A stretch of 43,213 nt of DNA from contig JAAYNO010000052.1 in NCBI GenBank assembly GCA_012520855.1, positions 1 to 43,213 on the forward strand, written 5' to 3'. This document shows, piece by piece, positions 27,352-37,534 of this stretch; position 1 is the stretch's first letter; every line of letters starts with the position of its first letter. This DNA comes from Clostridiaceae bacterium (lineage in GTDB: Bacteria; Bacillota; Clostridia; DSM-8532). A program made the translations under genes and the position numbers. The notes beneath the pieces were generated by a model. It had not been told where the DNA came from, ran no database searches, and saw only the letters and a program-made list of their open reading frames with translations.

Positions 27352-28275
27352 ATGCCAATAAAAATACCGGACAATCTGCCGGCGAAAGAAACGCTTACAA
27401 ATGAAAATATCTTTGTAATGACCGAGCAGCGGGCAATACACCAGGATATAAGGCCTTTAAGGATTGCCATCCTCAACCTGATGCCTGCAAAGATCATCAC
27501 TGAAACGCATCTTCTGCGTTTGATAGGCAATACTCCTCTTCAGGTTGAAATAGAGCTTCTGCACCCGAAAACCCATATATCCAAAAATACTCCTGCAGGA
27601 CATTTAACAACCTTCTATAAAACTTTTGACGATGTAAGGCACGAAAAATTCGACGGTCTTATAATAACTGGTGCACCGGTCGAGCAAATGGAATTCGAGC
27701 AGGTAACATATTGGGATGAGCTTAAAAACATTATGGAGTGGAGTAAGAAAAATGTCTATTCTACTTTCCACATTTGTTGGGGTGCTCAGGCAGGATTATA
27801 CTATCATTACGGCATCAAAAAGTATCCCCTCAAGGAGAAGCTTTTCGGTATTTTCATGCACCGGATATGCAAGACGAACACCATGCTTTTGCGTGGCTTC
27901 GATGATTGCTTTTATGCTCCCCATTCAAGACATACCGAGATCAGAAGAGAAGACATTGAAAAAATCAGCGAACTTGATATCCTCTCTGATTCAGAAGAAG
28001 CAGGAATATATATAATAAAAACCAAAGGCGGACGTCAGATCTTCGTTACAGGACATTCCGAATATGATAAGGACACCTTAAAAAGCGAATATGAAAGGGA
28101 TGTTTCAAAAGGTCTGGAAATCAAGCTCCCTAGGAATTATTTCCCCGGGGATGACTATTCAAGATCACCCTTTGTCACATGGAGGAGCCATGCCAACCTG
28201 CTTTTCTCAAACTGGCTCAACTATTATGTATACCAGGAAACACCATATGATTTAAGTCAGTTGGAACGTATTTAG
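27352..28275 (+). CDS. metA: Homoserine O-acyltransferase, MetA family (likely acetyl-CoA-dependent)
   Basis: 307 aa; [44 protein letters not shown] (Cys nucleophile), GHSEYD; Glu at position 111 ([10 protein letters not shown]). Confidence 0.95.
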   Translation: MPIKIPDNLPAKETLTNENIFVMTEQRAIHQDIRPLRIAILNLMPAKIITETHLLRLIGNTPLQVEIELLHPKTHISKNTPAGHLTTFYKTFDDVRHEKFDGLIITGAPVEQMEFEQVTYWDELKNIMEWSKKNVYSTFHICWGAQAGLYYHYGIKKYPLKEKLFGIFMHRICKTNTMLLRGFDDCFYAPHSRHTEIRREDIEKISELDILSDSEEAGIYIIKTKGGRQIFVTGHSEYDKDTLKSEYERDVSKGLEIKLPRNYFPGDDYSRSPFVTWRSHANLLFSNWLNYYVYQETPYDLSQLERI

Positions 28276-28431
28276 AAATGGGGCTGGTCAGCGAAAAAGA
28301 ACCTTCACTCGCCCAGGAAGATATAAAAGTGCGACTTTTCCAGCAGTTTCTGACGGTTCAGCTGTTCTTGCCGGAATCACCTGTTAGCAGAAACAAGACA
28401 AAGAACCATTCCACTAAAAAGGAGAGATAGT

Positions 28432-28884
28432 ATGCATATTTCTACCAAGGGAAGATACGGGCTTCTGGCGCTGGTTGATCTGGCAACTCACTACTCAGGC
28501 GAACCAATCAGCTTAAAAAACATAGCAGAAAGATGCCAATTGTCCGAGGAGTATATATTGCAGATCTTTTTGATATTAAGACGTGCAGGCATTGTCAGAA
28601 GTAAAAGAGGATCCCGCGGAGGTTATATTTTGGCTAAAGATCAATCAGATATAACTGTTTGGGATGTATTGACCGCACTTGAAGGTCCTCTTGCCCCCAC
28701 AGCCTGTATATCGGGAAAAAGTAAGGACTCTTGCGGCCGTTATGATCATTGTGTAACAAGAATTCTTTGGAAAAAAATAATGGTTGGTATTAACGAGGTT
28801 ACAAATTCTATCACAATTGAAGACCTGGTCAATACCTGCAAAAACCCCCAAATCGTAAATCCGGATCCGGAATATTATATTTAA
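28432..28884 (+). CDS. Rrf2-family transcriptional regulator
   Basis: 150 aa; MHISTKGRYGLLALVDLATHYSGEPISLKNIAERCQLSEEYILQIFLILRRAGIVRSKRGSRGGYIL. Confidence 0.94.
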   Translation: MHISTKGRYGLLALVDLATHYSGEPISLKNIAERCQLSEEYILQIFLILRRAGIVRSKRGSRGGYILAKDQSDITVWDVLTALEGPLAPTACISGKSKDSCGRYDHCVTRILWKKIMVGINEVTNSITIEDLVNTCKNPQIVNPDPEYYI

Positions 28885-28921
28885 GAACCTTATCAAGCGC
28901 AGCAAAAATACTGCAAATTAG

Positions 28922-30235
<1,314 letters not shown>

Positions 30236-30320
30236 CGCCCTTTGTTTGTTATACTGAGTAAAGCGTACACCAGATGCCAGATTGAATAAAAGTACGTAAA
30301 AGCGTTTTTATCAAACAATC

Positions 30321-30349
30321 TTGACAAAGGGTTTAGTCGTTTGTATAAT
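30321..30349 (+). promoter_or_regulatory. Perfect-consensus sigma-A promoter upstream of tRNA-Arg
   Basis: TTGACA (30321-30326) - 17 nt - TATAAT (30344-30349), 20 nt upstream of the tRNA. Confidence 0.85.
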
Positions 30350-30368
30350 AATGTAGTCGCTTTTACAT

Positions 30369-30445
30369 GTGCCAGTAGCTCAGCAGGATAGAGCAACGGA
30401 CTTCTAATCCGTCGGTCGGGTGTTCGAATCATCTCTGGCACGCCA
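30369..30445 (+). tRNA. tRNA-Arg (anticodon TCT), CCA encoded
   Basis: GTGCCAG...CTGGCAC acceptor; anticodon arm ACGGA-CTTCTAA-TCCGT; T arm GGGTG-TTCGAAT-CATCT; encoded CCA. Confidence 0.93.
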
Positions 30446-30448
30446 AGA

Positions 30449-30486
30449 AAACAGCCACTTTTATAATTATAAGAGTGGCTGTTTTT
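30449..30486. terminator. Rho-independent terminator after tRNA-Arg (likely bidirectional)
   Basis: AAACAGCCACTttTATAATTATAagAGTGGCTGTTTTT: stem plus T run on + and A run on the other flank. Confidence 0.8.
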
Positions 30487-30489
30487 ATA

Positions 30490-31026
30490 TTATAATTGTT
30501 CTTTAAGTATCTTAAACAATAGATCGATCAGCTCATTGTCACGATCGACTTCTCCAAACCTGTCGTTTATTGAAAAGCCCTGTTCCGACTCAAATCCGCT
30601 TGTTGGAGGAATCATCAGACTGAACCCGTCTTGCCCGGATTTTGTTTTTCTTATCATTTCAATTAGTTGGCCTATATTGAGCAATGGCAGACAATTATCT
30701 TTTAGAAAATAATCTCCCGGATCAGTGTGGTCGTAAAAAACCTCTTCCAAAGACTCTTGTTCATCCAAGATCTGTTCTTCGTCTACAACTATAAAATCTT
30801 CGGGCATTCTGAGCCTTTTTAGAGTTAAAGTTGTTCCATGGGATAAAATCACCTCACCAACCACAAACTCTAAATCTTCATAGATATCATTTTCTGCATC
30901 CTTGCAAACAGAAGCAACGGCCTGATCGTATTTAGCAGGAAGCCACAAAGAATTAATGGTTTGTTTTTGACTGAATGTCAGTGAATTCAAATCTTCAATG
31001 GTCAAGTTCTGTTTCATATATGCCAC
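30490..31026 (-). CDS. Hypothetical protein, 178 aa
   Basis: Long acidic ORF; MAYMKQNLTIEDLNSLTFSQKQTINSLWLPAKYDQ...; no family recognised. Confidence 0.65.
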   Translation of the reverse strand: MAYMKQNLTIEDLNSLTFSQKQTINSLWLPAKYDQAVASVCKDAENDIYEDLEFVVGEVILSHGTTLTLKRLRMPEDFIVVDEEQILDEQESLEEVFYDHTDPGDYFLKDNCLPLLNIGQLIEMIRKTKSGQDGFSLMIPPTSGFESEQGFSINDRFGEVDRDNELIDLLFKILKEQL

Positions 31027-31148
31027 GCTCCACCCTCTTTTTTTATTACTAATAATTATAGCATGGTTGCTGTGTAAGCTGGAATAATATAATTTTATGA
31101 AATGTTTTGTTTAATAAATTTCATACCCATTACCTTCATATCCAATGG

Positions 31149-31177
31149 TTGACATATCAATATGCCATTGGTATGAT
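31149..31177 (+). promoter_or_regulatory. Sigma-A-type promoter of glutamate dehydrogenase
   Basis: TTGACA (31149-31154) - 17 nt - TATGAT (31172-31177), lying inside an inverted repeat. Confidence 0.75.
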
Positions 31178-31357
31178 ATGTATGGTTAGAGATTTTGATA
31201 GATACAGGCATATGCTGAAATGATTATTTTTGTTATGATATATTTGTATTATTTTGCAACTTTATTTTATTAAAATATCATTTCAGACATACTGGGTCCG
31301 GATTTTGAAGACTCATATCCTAACTTTTCATTAATTTTTCAAATTGGAGGCCTTAAA

Positions 31358-32644
31358 ATGAGCAACTCATCTTACAACCCTTTTGAAATCGCGCAGGAGC
31401 AGTTTGATTCTGTTGCAGCAAAGCTTGATCTTGACCCTGCTGCAAGAGAGTTTTTACGTCAGCCAATGCGTGAATATCATTTTTCTATTCCTGTCCACAT
31501 GGATGATGGAAGCGTTAAAGTATTCAGAGGCTATCGTGTACAGCACAATGACGCCAGAGGTCCCGCAAAGGGCGGTATCCGTTTTCATCCTATGGAGACG
31601 ATTGATACCATCAGAGCTCTTTCCATGTGGATGACATGGAAATGTTCTGTCGTCGACATTCCTCTCGGGGGCGGTAAAGGCGGAGTGATCTGTGATCCAC
31701 GCAATCTTACCGAGCGAGAACAAGAGAGGTTATGCCGTGGCTATATCCGGCAATTGGTTCGTAATGTTGGTCCTAATACTGATGTTCCTGCTCCCGATGT
31801 AATGACAAGCAGTAAACATATGCTTTGGATGCTTGATGAATATGAAACGATCCTTGGCGGCAGATACCCCGGGTTTATAACGGGAAAACCTGTTGGAATG
31901 GGCGGTTCATTGGGAAGAACCGAAGCAACCGGTTTTGGAGTGATCTATGTGCTCAGGGAAGCCTTAAAGAGTTTAAACATAGATATTAAGAATACCAGTG
32001 CTAGTTTCCAGGGCTTTGGCAATGTGTCACAATATGCAGTAAGACTGTATCAGCAATTAGGCGGTAAGGTCGTTGCCATTTCCTGCTGGGATGAAGCTGA
32101 TAAAACATCATATACTTTCCGGAAGAAGGATGGCATGGATATCAGTGCCTTAGTAGATATCACAGATGCATACGGAACGATTGACAAAGATAAAGCAAAA
32201 GAACTTGGCTATGAGGTCCTTCCCGGAGAAGCATGGATAGAGCAGGATGTTGACATACTTATTCCTGCAGCATTGGAAAACCAGATCACCATAGCCAACG
32301 TACATAAAATAAGCAAACAGGTAAAGGTTATCACCGAAGCAGCCAATGGCCCCACAACTCCTGATGCCGATAAAATTATTAACGACAGGGGTATATTCCT
32401 GGTACCTGACTTTCTTGCCAATGCCGGCGGCGTGACCTGCAGCTATTTCGAACAGGTTCAATGCAATATGAATTATTATTGGGAGAAGGAAGAGGTCCTT
32501 GCCAAACTCGATACTAAAATGACATCTGCATATAAAGCTGTTTATGAACTTGCTAAAAGTAAAAACCTTAATATGAGAGATGCTGCATATGTGATTGCGA
32601 TCAACCGCGTAGCACAGGCTGTAAAGAGCCGTGGCTGGGTCTGA
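31358..32644 (+). CDS. Glu/Leu/Phe/Val dehydrogenase (probable glutamate dehydrogenase)
   Basis: 428 aa; VDIPLGGGKGGVICDP, VRNVGPNTDVPAPDVMTSSKHMLWMLDEYE, SFQGFGNVSQYAVRL, PAALENQITIANV, ITEAANGPTTPDAD. Confidence 0.96.
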   Translation: MSNSSYNPFEIAQEQFDSVAAKLDLDPAAREFLRQPMREYHFSIPVHMDDGSVKVFRGYRVQHNDARGPAKGGIRFHPMETIDTIRALSMWMTWKCSVVDIPLGGGKGGVICDPRNLTEREQERLCRGYIRQLVRNVGPNTDVPAPDVMTSSKHMLWMLDEYETILGGRYPGFITGKPVGMGGSLGRTEATGFGVIYVLREALKSLNIDIKNTSASFQGFGNVSQYAVRLYQQLGGKVVAISCWDEADKTSYTFRKKDGMDISALVDITDAYGTIDKDKAKELGYEVLPGEAWIEQDVDILIPAALENQITIANVHKISKQVKVITEAANGPTTPDADKIINDRGIFLVPDFLANAGGVTCSYFEQVQCNMNYYWEKEEVLAKLDTKMTSAYKAVYELAKSKNLNMRDAAYVIAINRVAQAVKSRGWV

Positions 32645-32673
32645 TCAATAATAATATAGGGAGTCTCCTTACC

Positions 32674-35600
32674 ATGACTAATGAAAATATTGGTTCCGAT
32701 TATTCACTTGAAGTCCTTAAGGAACGTGAAAAAGAGCTGAATTGTCTGTATATGGTCGATGAAATACTCGGGAACCATCAATTGTCTATTTCAGAAATTT
32801 TCGATGGTATAATCCGTGTTTTGCCAACAGGTTGGAGACTCCCTGAATTATGTCGTGCAAAGATCATATATAAGAATCAGAGCTTTCAAAGCCCAGGTTT
32901 TGTATCCTCCCCCATCTCGGATTCCTGTCCTGTTAAAGCAGATGGTAATATCGTAGGCAGTATTGAAGTCGTTTACATTAAGGATGTTCCATTAACTGAT
33001 GAGGGGTATTTTTTATTTAAAGAACAAAAACTAATAAGATCAGTTGCTGATAGAATCGGGCAAATGCTTGTTTACAGACAGATGAAATCAGTAATGAATG
33101 AATGGGAATCAAAATCTCATGCAGCAAGCCCGGAGAAAGCACTTAAAGAGTGGGAGGTAATGATTGAATTTCTTAAGCATACTGACCACAGCATGCTTTT
33201 TAATATATGCAGAAAACTGACCAATCATCTTCTGATCATGGGCGTTAAAGAGGCTTCGGAGTTTTTTAGCCGTTCTAACGCTAATTTATCCCATGAGGAT
33301 GGATACTCAAATTATCCCACTGCCGCCGAACCAATCGGTGACATAGTCTGTGTGTGCGAAAAAGCATTCCAGGTCGCTGAAAAATATATTGGCGACAATC
33401 AATTAAAAAGCCTTATAAAAAGATGGATCCAGGAAGAAAATGCTTATTCGCTGATTAAAGCAATAGGCAGCATATCTCCTTCCCTTCACAATATCATTGA
33501 AGAGTTAAGAAGATTTCAGAAGGCCTCAAAGGGTGATGGACTTTTATATTCGCCAAAAGGCCGCTGGATCACCGTGGGCCTTATCAATCACTTTTTGTCC
33601 GATAGGACCGACTTTATCAATATAGCGAAACAATATATCAATTACAGTGACTTTTTTCATATCATCAACAAAATAATACACCCCTTAAACAGTCAGGGAA
33701 AGCTCGGCGGCAAAAGCTCGGGTTTATTCCTGGCCGAAAAAATATTGTCTAAGGAAAGCAAGAGTTCCCATCATTTAAGTTCTATAAAAGTACCTAAGAC
33801 ATGGTATCTGACCACCGATACCATAACGGAATTCCTTCACTATAACAATCTTGAGGATTTAAATGAGCAGAAGTACCGCGAAATACAAGAAATCAGGATC
33901 GAATACCGGAATATAGTCCAGCTTATGAAAAATTCAAAACTGCCTCCGGAGATTATTAACAGTCTTTCGGTAGCGCTGGATGATTTCGGTGAAAGACCCA
34001 TTATAGTCCGCAGTTCGAGTATATTGGAAGATCAGTCCGGAGCGTCTTTTTCCGGAAAATACAAAAGCCTGTTTTTGGCAAACCAGGGAAGCAAGAAGGA
34101 ACGGCTTGAGGCTCTGGAAGATGCGATTATTGAGATCTATGCTTCAGTATACGGACCTGACCCTATCCAGTACAGAGCTGAGAGGAATCTTATTGATATC
34201 CATGAAGAAATGGGGATAATGATCCAGGAAGTAGTCGGTACAAAGATAGGTAAATACTTCTTTCCTCTCTTTTCCGGTGTCGGCTTCAGCAACAACGAAT
34301 ATCGCTGGTCCCCGAGAATCAAACGGGAAGATGGTCTACTCAGAATTGTACCGGGACTTGGTACACGTGCTGTTGATAGATTAACGGATGATTTTCCTAT
34401 ACTGTTATCTCCCGAGCAGCCTGGTATCAAGGTAAACATTGTACCTGAAGAAATAAAACGCTATTCTCCAAAAAAGATCGACGTGATCGATCTGGAAAAC
34501 AGGGCTTTTGAGACGATAGATATTAATACTCTTCTTAAGGAAGCTGGTAATCAGATTCAGAGCATAAATAAAGTAGTTTCTGTTATGGAATTTGATCATA
34601 TAAGGAAACCAAATTTATTTGAGATAAATTTTGAAAAGGACGACCTTATTGTTACCTTTGACGGTATTATAAACGATACACCGTTTATCAAACAGATAAA
34701 CAGCGCTATGAAGATGTTAAGAGACAAGCTGGGATATCCTGTCGATATTGAATTCGCCTGTGACGGGAAGGATCTATACCTTCTCCAATGCAGGCCTCAG
34801 AGCTCCAGAGAGGATACAGCCCCCGCCCCCATTCCCCAGGATATTCGGCCCAAGGATATTATTTTCTCTGCAAACCGATATATTTCAAACGGGCTGATTC
34901 AAAACATATCGCATATCGTGTATGTCGACCCCCTCAAATATGGTGAATTATCAAATTTAGAGGACTTAAAAACGGTAGGCAGAATAGTTGGTTTACTCAA
35001 TGCATTTCTGCCCAAGAGACAGTTTATACTTATTGGTCCGGGACGCTGGGGAAGCCGCGGCGATATTAAACTGGGAGTCTCTGTTACCTATGCCGACATA
35101 TGCAATACTGCAGCACTGATTGAGGTAGCCCGAAGCAAAACAGGCTACATGCCGGAGCTCTCATTCGGTACTCATTTCTTTCAGGATCTTGTCGAGGCCA
35201 ACATAAGGGTCCTGCCCTTATATCCTGACGATCAGGGAATAATATTCAATGAAAAATACCTGACCCGCAGTAAAAATATATTAAAGTCAATCTTCCCTGA
35301 ATATGAAAGATTTGAGGATGTAATTAAGGTTATAGATGTGCCTGCTTCGTCCGACGGGTATAATTTAAGCATATGTATGAATGCTGAATTGTCACAGGCT
35401 CTCGGATTTTTGACCCCTAATATCATTAAAGTTTCAAAGAGCATTAAGACAATTGAATATGACGATAATACAGGTGACGAAAAGGCCTGGAGATGGAGAT
35501 ACCATATGGCCGAACAATTGGCTAAAAGAGTTGATTCCAAGCGTTTCGGGGTCAAGGGCTTTTACCTTTTCGGAAGCACTGGTGCCGGAACTGCAGGACC

Positions 35601-35844
35601 CGGGAGCGATATAGATATACTGATTCATTTTGAAGGTGACGAAAACCAACGCCAAAGCCTGGAGAACTGGCTTGAGGGCTGGAGTATGAGCCTTGCCGAA
35701 ATCAACTATATGAGATCAGGATATAAAATGGATAAAATCCTTGATGTACACATCATAACAGATGAGGACATCAGGAATAAGGACTCTTTTGCCATAAAGA
35801 TCAATCATCCGGTTGATCCAGCCATACCGCTTAAAATCTCGTAA
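32674..35844 (+). CDS. Multidomain protein: GAF-like sensor, PPDK/PEP-synthase ATP-grasp, GPGRWGS domain, nucleotidyltransferase
   Basis: 1056 aa. N-terminus LNCLYMVDEILGNHQLSISEIFDGIIRVLPTGWRLPELCRAKIIY; PPDK-N motifs LGGKSSGLFLAEKI, RPIIVRSSSILEDQSGASFSGKYKSLF, LYLLQCRPQ; then LIGPGRWGSRGDIKLGVSVTYADI; C-terminal FYLFGSTGAGTAGPGSDIDILIHF NTase motif. Confidence 0.85.
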   Translation: MTNENIGSDYSLEVLKEREKELNCLYMVDEILGNHQLSISEIFDGIIRVLPTGWRLPELCRAKIIYKNQSFQSPGFVSSPISDSCPVKADGNIVGSIEVVYIKDVPLTDEGYFLFKEQKLIRSVADRIGQMLVYRQMKSVMNEWESKSHAASPEKALKEWEVMIEFLKHTDHSMLFNICRKLTNHLLIMGVKEASEFFSRSNANLSHEDGYSNYPTAAEPIGDIVCVCEKAFQVAEKYIGDNQLKSLIKRWIQEENAYSLIKAIGSISPSLHNIIEELRRFQKASKGDGLLYSPKGRWITVGLINHFLSDRTDFINIAKQYINYSDFFHIINKIIHPLNSQGKLGGKSSGLFLAEKILSKESKSSHHLSSIKVPKTWYLTTDTITEFLHYNNLEDLNEQKYREIQEIRIEYRNIVQLMKNSKLPPEIINSLSVALDDFGERPIIVRSSSILEDQSGASFSGKYKSLFLANQGSKKERLEALEDAIIEIYASVYGPDPIQYRAERNLIDIHEEMGIMIQEVVGTKIGKYFFPLFSGVGFSNNEYRWSPRIKREDGLLRIVPGLGTRAVDRLTDDFPILLSPEQPGIKVNIVPEEIKRYSPKKIDVIDLENRAFETIDINTLLKEAGNQIQSINKVVSVMEFDHIRKPNLFEINFEKDDLIVTFDGIINDTPFIKQINSAMKMLRDKLGYPVDIEFACDGKDLYLLQCRPQSSREDTAPAPIPQDIRPKDIIFSANRYISNGLIQNISHIVYVDPLKYGELSNLEDLKTVGRIVGLLNAFLPKRQFILIGPGRWGSRGDIKLGVSVTYADICNTAALIEVARSKTGYMPELSFGTHFFQDLVEANIRVLPLYPDDQGIIFNEKYLTRSKNILKSIFPEYERFEDVIKVIDVPASSDGYNLSICMNAELSQALGFLTPNIIKVSKSIKTIEYDDNTGDEKAWRWRYHMAEQLAKRVDSKRFGVKGFYLFGSTGAGTAGPGSDIDILIHFEGDENQRQSLENWLEGWSMSLAEINYMRSGYKMDKILDVHIITDEDIRNKDSFAIKINHPVDPAIPLKIS

Positions 35845-35911
35845 ACATTAAGATATGCCATTCAAAGGCTATAAAAATTTTTACAATCTTACTATCATGC
35901 ACGGTTTTATT

Positions 35912-36091
35912 AAGATCCTTCGCTTAGCTCAGGATGACACCCATATGTAATTCTGAACGTAGCGCCGCATTCCCCATGTCATTCTGAACGTAGCGCCGCG
36001 AAGTGAAGAATCTTCCATGCAGTAGTAAACCCGCGTATAATACTGACTCCTGTATGCCATCCTGAACAAAACGAAGTGTATGAAGGATGAC
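35912..36091. repeat. Cluster of dispersed 'GATCCTTCGCTTCGCTCAGGATGAC'-type repeats
   Basis: Copies or fragments at 35912-35939, 35949-35968, 35979-36014 and 36056-36091 in both orientations. Confidence 0.8.
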
Positions 36092-36113
36092 GCATAAGGA
36101 AAGTCACTAAAAA

Positions 36114-37505
36114 TCAGTCCTCGTTGACCGGCCTCTTCCTGTGTGCCTTAAGCATAATAAATAAAAGCGGGATCAAATATACAAACAGCAGACCCAGAGT
36201 AACAAACAGCATAAGCTCTGACTCGGGTGCAAGCCCTATAAATATCAGTATAGGTGCTCCAAGAATTATCGCAAAGCTGCTGCCGATCAGCAGATTATTT
36301 GCTGCCGGTGTTTTAAAGGAAGGATCTATTTCCCTTAACAGAACAATCCCGGAGCTTATTGTTCCCGTAAGCATTCCGTACATCGACACCATTCCTTCAT
36401 GCTCGTAGCCGGAATATACTCTCTTACACAACCACTTAAGATAGTAATAGGTTACTATTCCGCCTAATACCGCCATCAAAGTGAATGGGATCCATAATCC
36501 TTTCAATTCTTTGAATTCAATTGACGCAATTCCGGCAATAGTCATAAAATCAAATGATAATCCGGATATTCTGGACAAAAGATAATTATTGGGGTACTGA
36601 CGCGTCATTATCTTTGCCTTTGTCAATACTTTAAAACCTAATCTGCAGCCTGTAGCTAAAAATGAACCTATAATAAAATTGAATCCCCAGATCAAAGGTG
36701 TAAGCGTTCTTGCCAAACCAGGCGCTAATTGGGCTAATAAGCTTGTTATCCCTAAAGATACCAGATATGTGGCGAGATAAATCAATAAAACCAGTGCAAA
36801 CTGAACCGAAAGTCTGTCTACAGACTGAGAAATCGGGATCTCGTTTTCACTTTGAAAATCCTCTATGGTGAGCGAACCGGAGATGTAAGCTGAATCATGT
36901 ATTTTGACCTTCTTCTGCCTGTTTGCTATATTAATATAAAATATACCGACAACACAAGCACAGACAAAGCCAGCCGCTGCAATTGAGAGTCCAAAAGACT
37001 GCCCTCCCACAAAACCGAGCTGTTCATAAGTTGACCCGACATTATTGGCCTGGCCAGGTCCCTGCCCAAATCCCATAGGTAACAATATCCCCGCGGCTTT
37101 AAAGAAATCAGGCATAATTGTATAAGCAAGCCCGATTGAAATTATCAAGCCTAAAATACCCTGAACCAAATATGTGCTTACTATTAACGCTCCGCTCTTT
37201 AGTCCAATCAAATTATTTTTCTCTTGCTCATCATACTTTGCAGGAATTCGAAGAGCTAATGCAATAAAACCGATTCCAATAGTATGATAGGTAACCTTTT
37301 CCAAAAACTCAACATTCATAGGAAGAATATTGCACTCTCTTAAGAATAGCGCAATGAATCCGCCTAGAACAGCAGTCGGTATCATCGCTTTACGAATAAA
37401 TATAATCTTCCGGCATAAGATATTGGCCAATAACATGATACCAGCCAACATGCCTATCTGAATCATAAAATTCCATAAACCTGTGTTCGCTGCTGAAAAA
37501 TCCAT
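36114..37505 (-). CDS. Sodium/glutamate symporter family transporter (GltS)
   Basis: Multi-TM; LPMGFGQGPGQANNVGSTYEQLGFVGGQSFGLSIAAAGF and a second-half GltS-like repeat GMLTGTISSGIVLLREIDP. Start at MDFSAANTGLWNF. Confidence 0.85.
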   Translation of the reverse strand: MDFSAANTGLWNFMIQIGMLAGIMLLANILCRKIIFIRKAMIPTAVLGGFIALFLRECNILPMNVEFLEKVTYHTIGIGFIALALRIPAKYDEQEKNNLIGLKSGALIVSTYLVQGILGLIISIGLAYTIMPDFFKAAGILLPMGFGQGPGQANNVGSTYEQLGFVGGQSFGLSIAAAGFVCACVVGIFYINIANRQKKVKIHDSAYISGSLTIEDFQSENEIPISQSVDRLSVQFALVLLIYLATYLVSLGITSLLAQLAPGLARTLTPLIWGFNFIIGSFLATGCRLGFKVLTKAKIMTRQYPNNYLLSRISGLSFDFMTIAGIASIEFKELKGLWIPFTLMAVLGGIVTYYYLKWLCKRVYSGYEHEGMVSMYGMLTGTISSGIVLLREIDPSFKTPAANNLLIGSSFAIILGAPILIFIGLAPESELMLFVTLGLLFVYLIPLLFIMLKAHRKRPVNED

Positions 37506-37534
37506 AATCCCTCTCCTCAACTAAGATAAAATAC

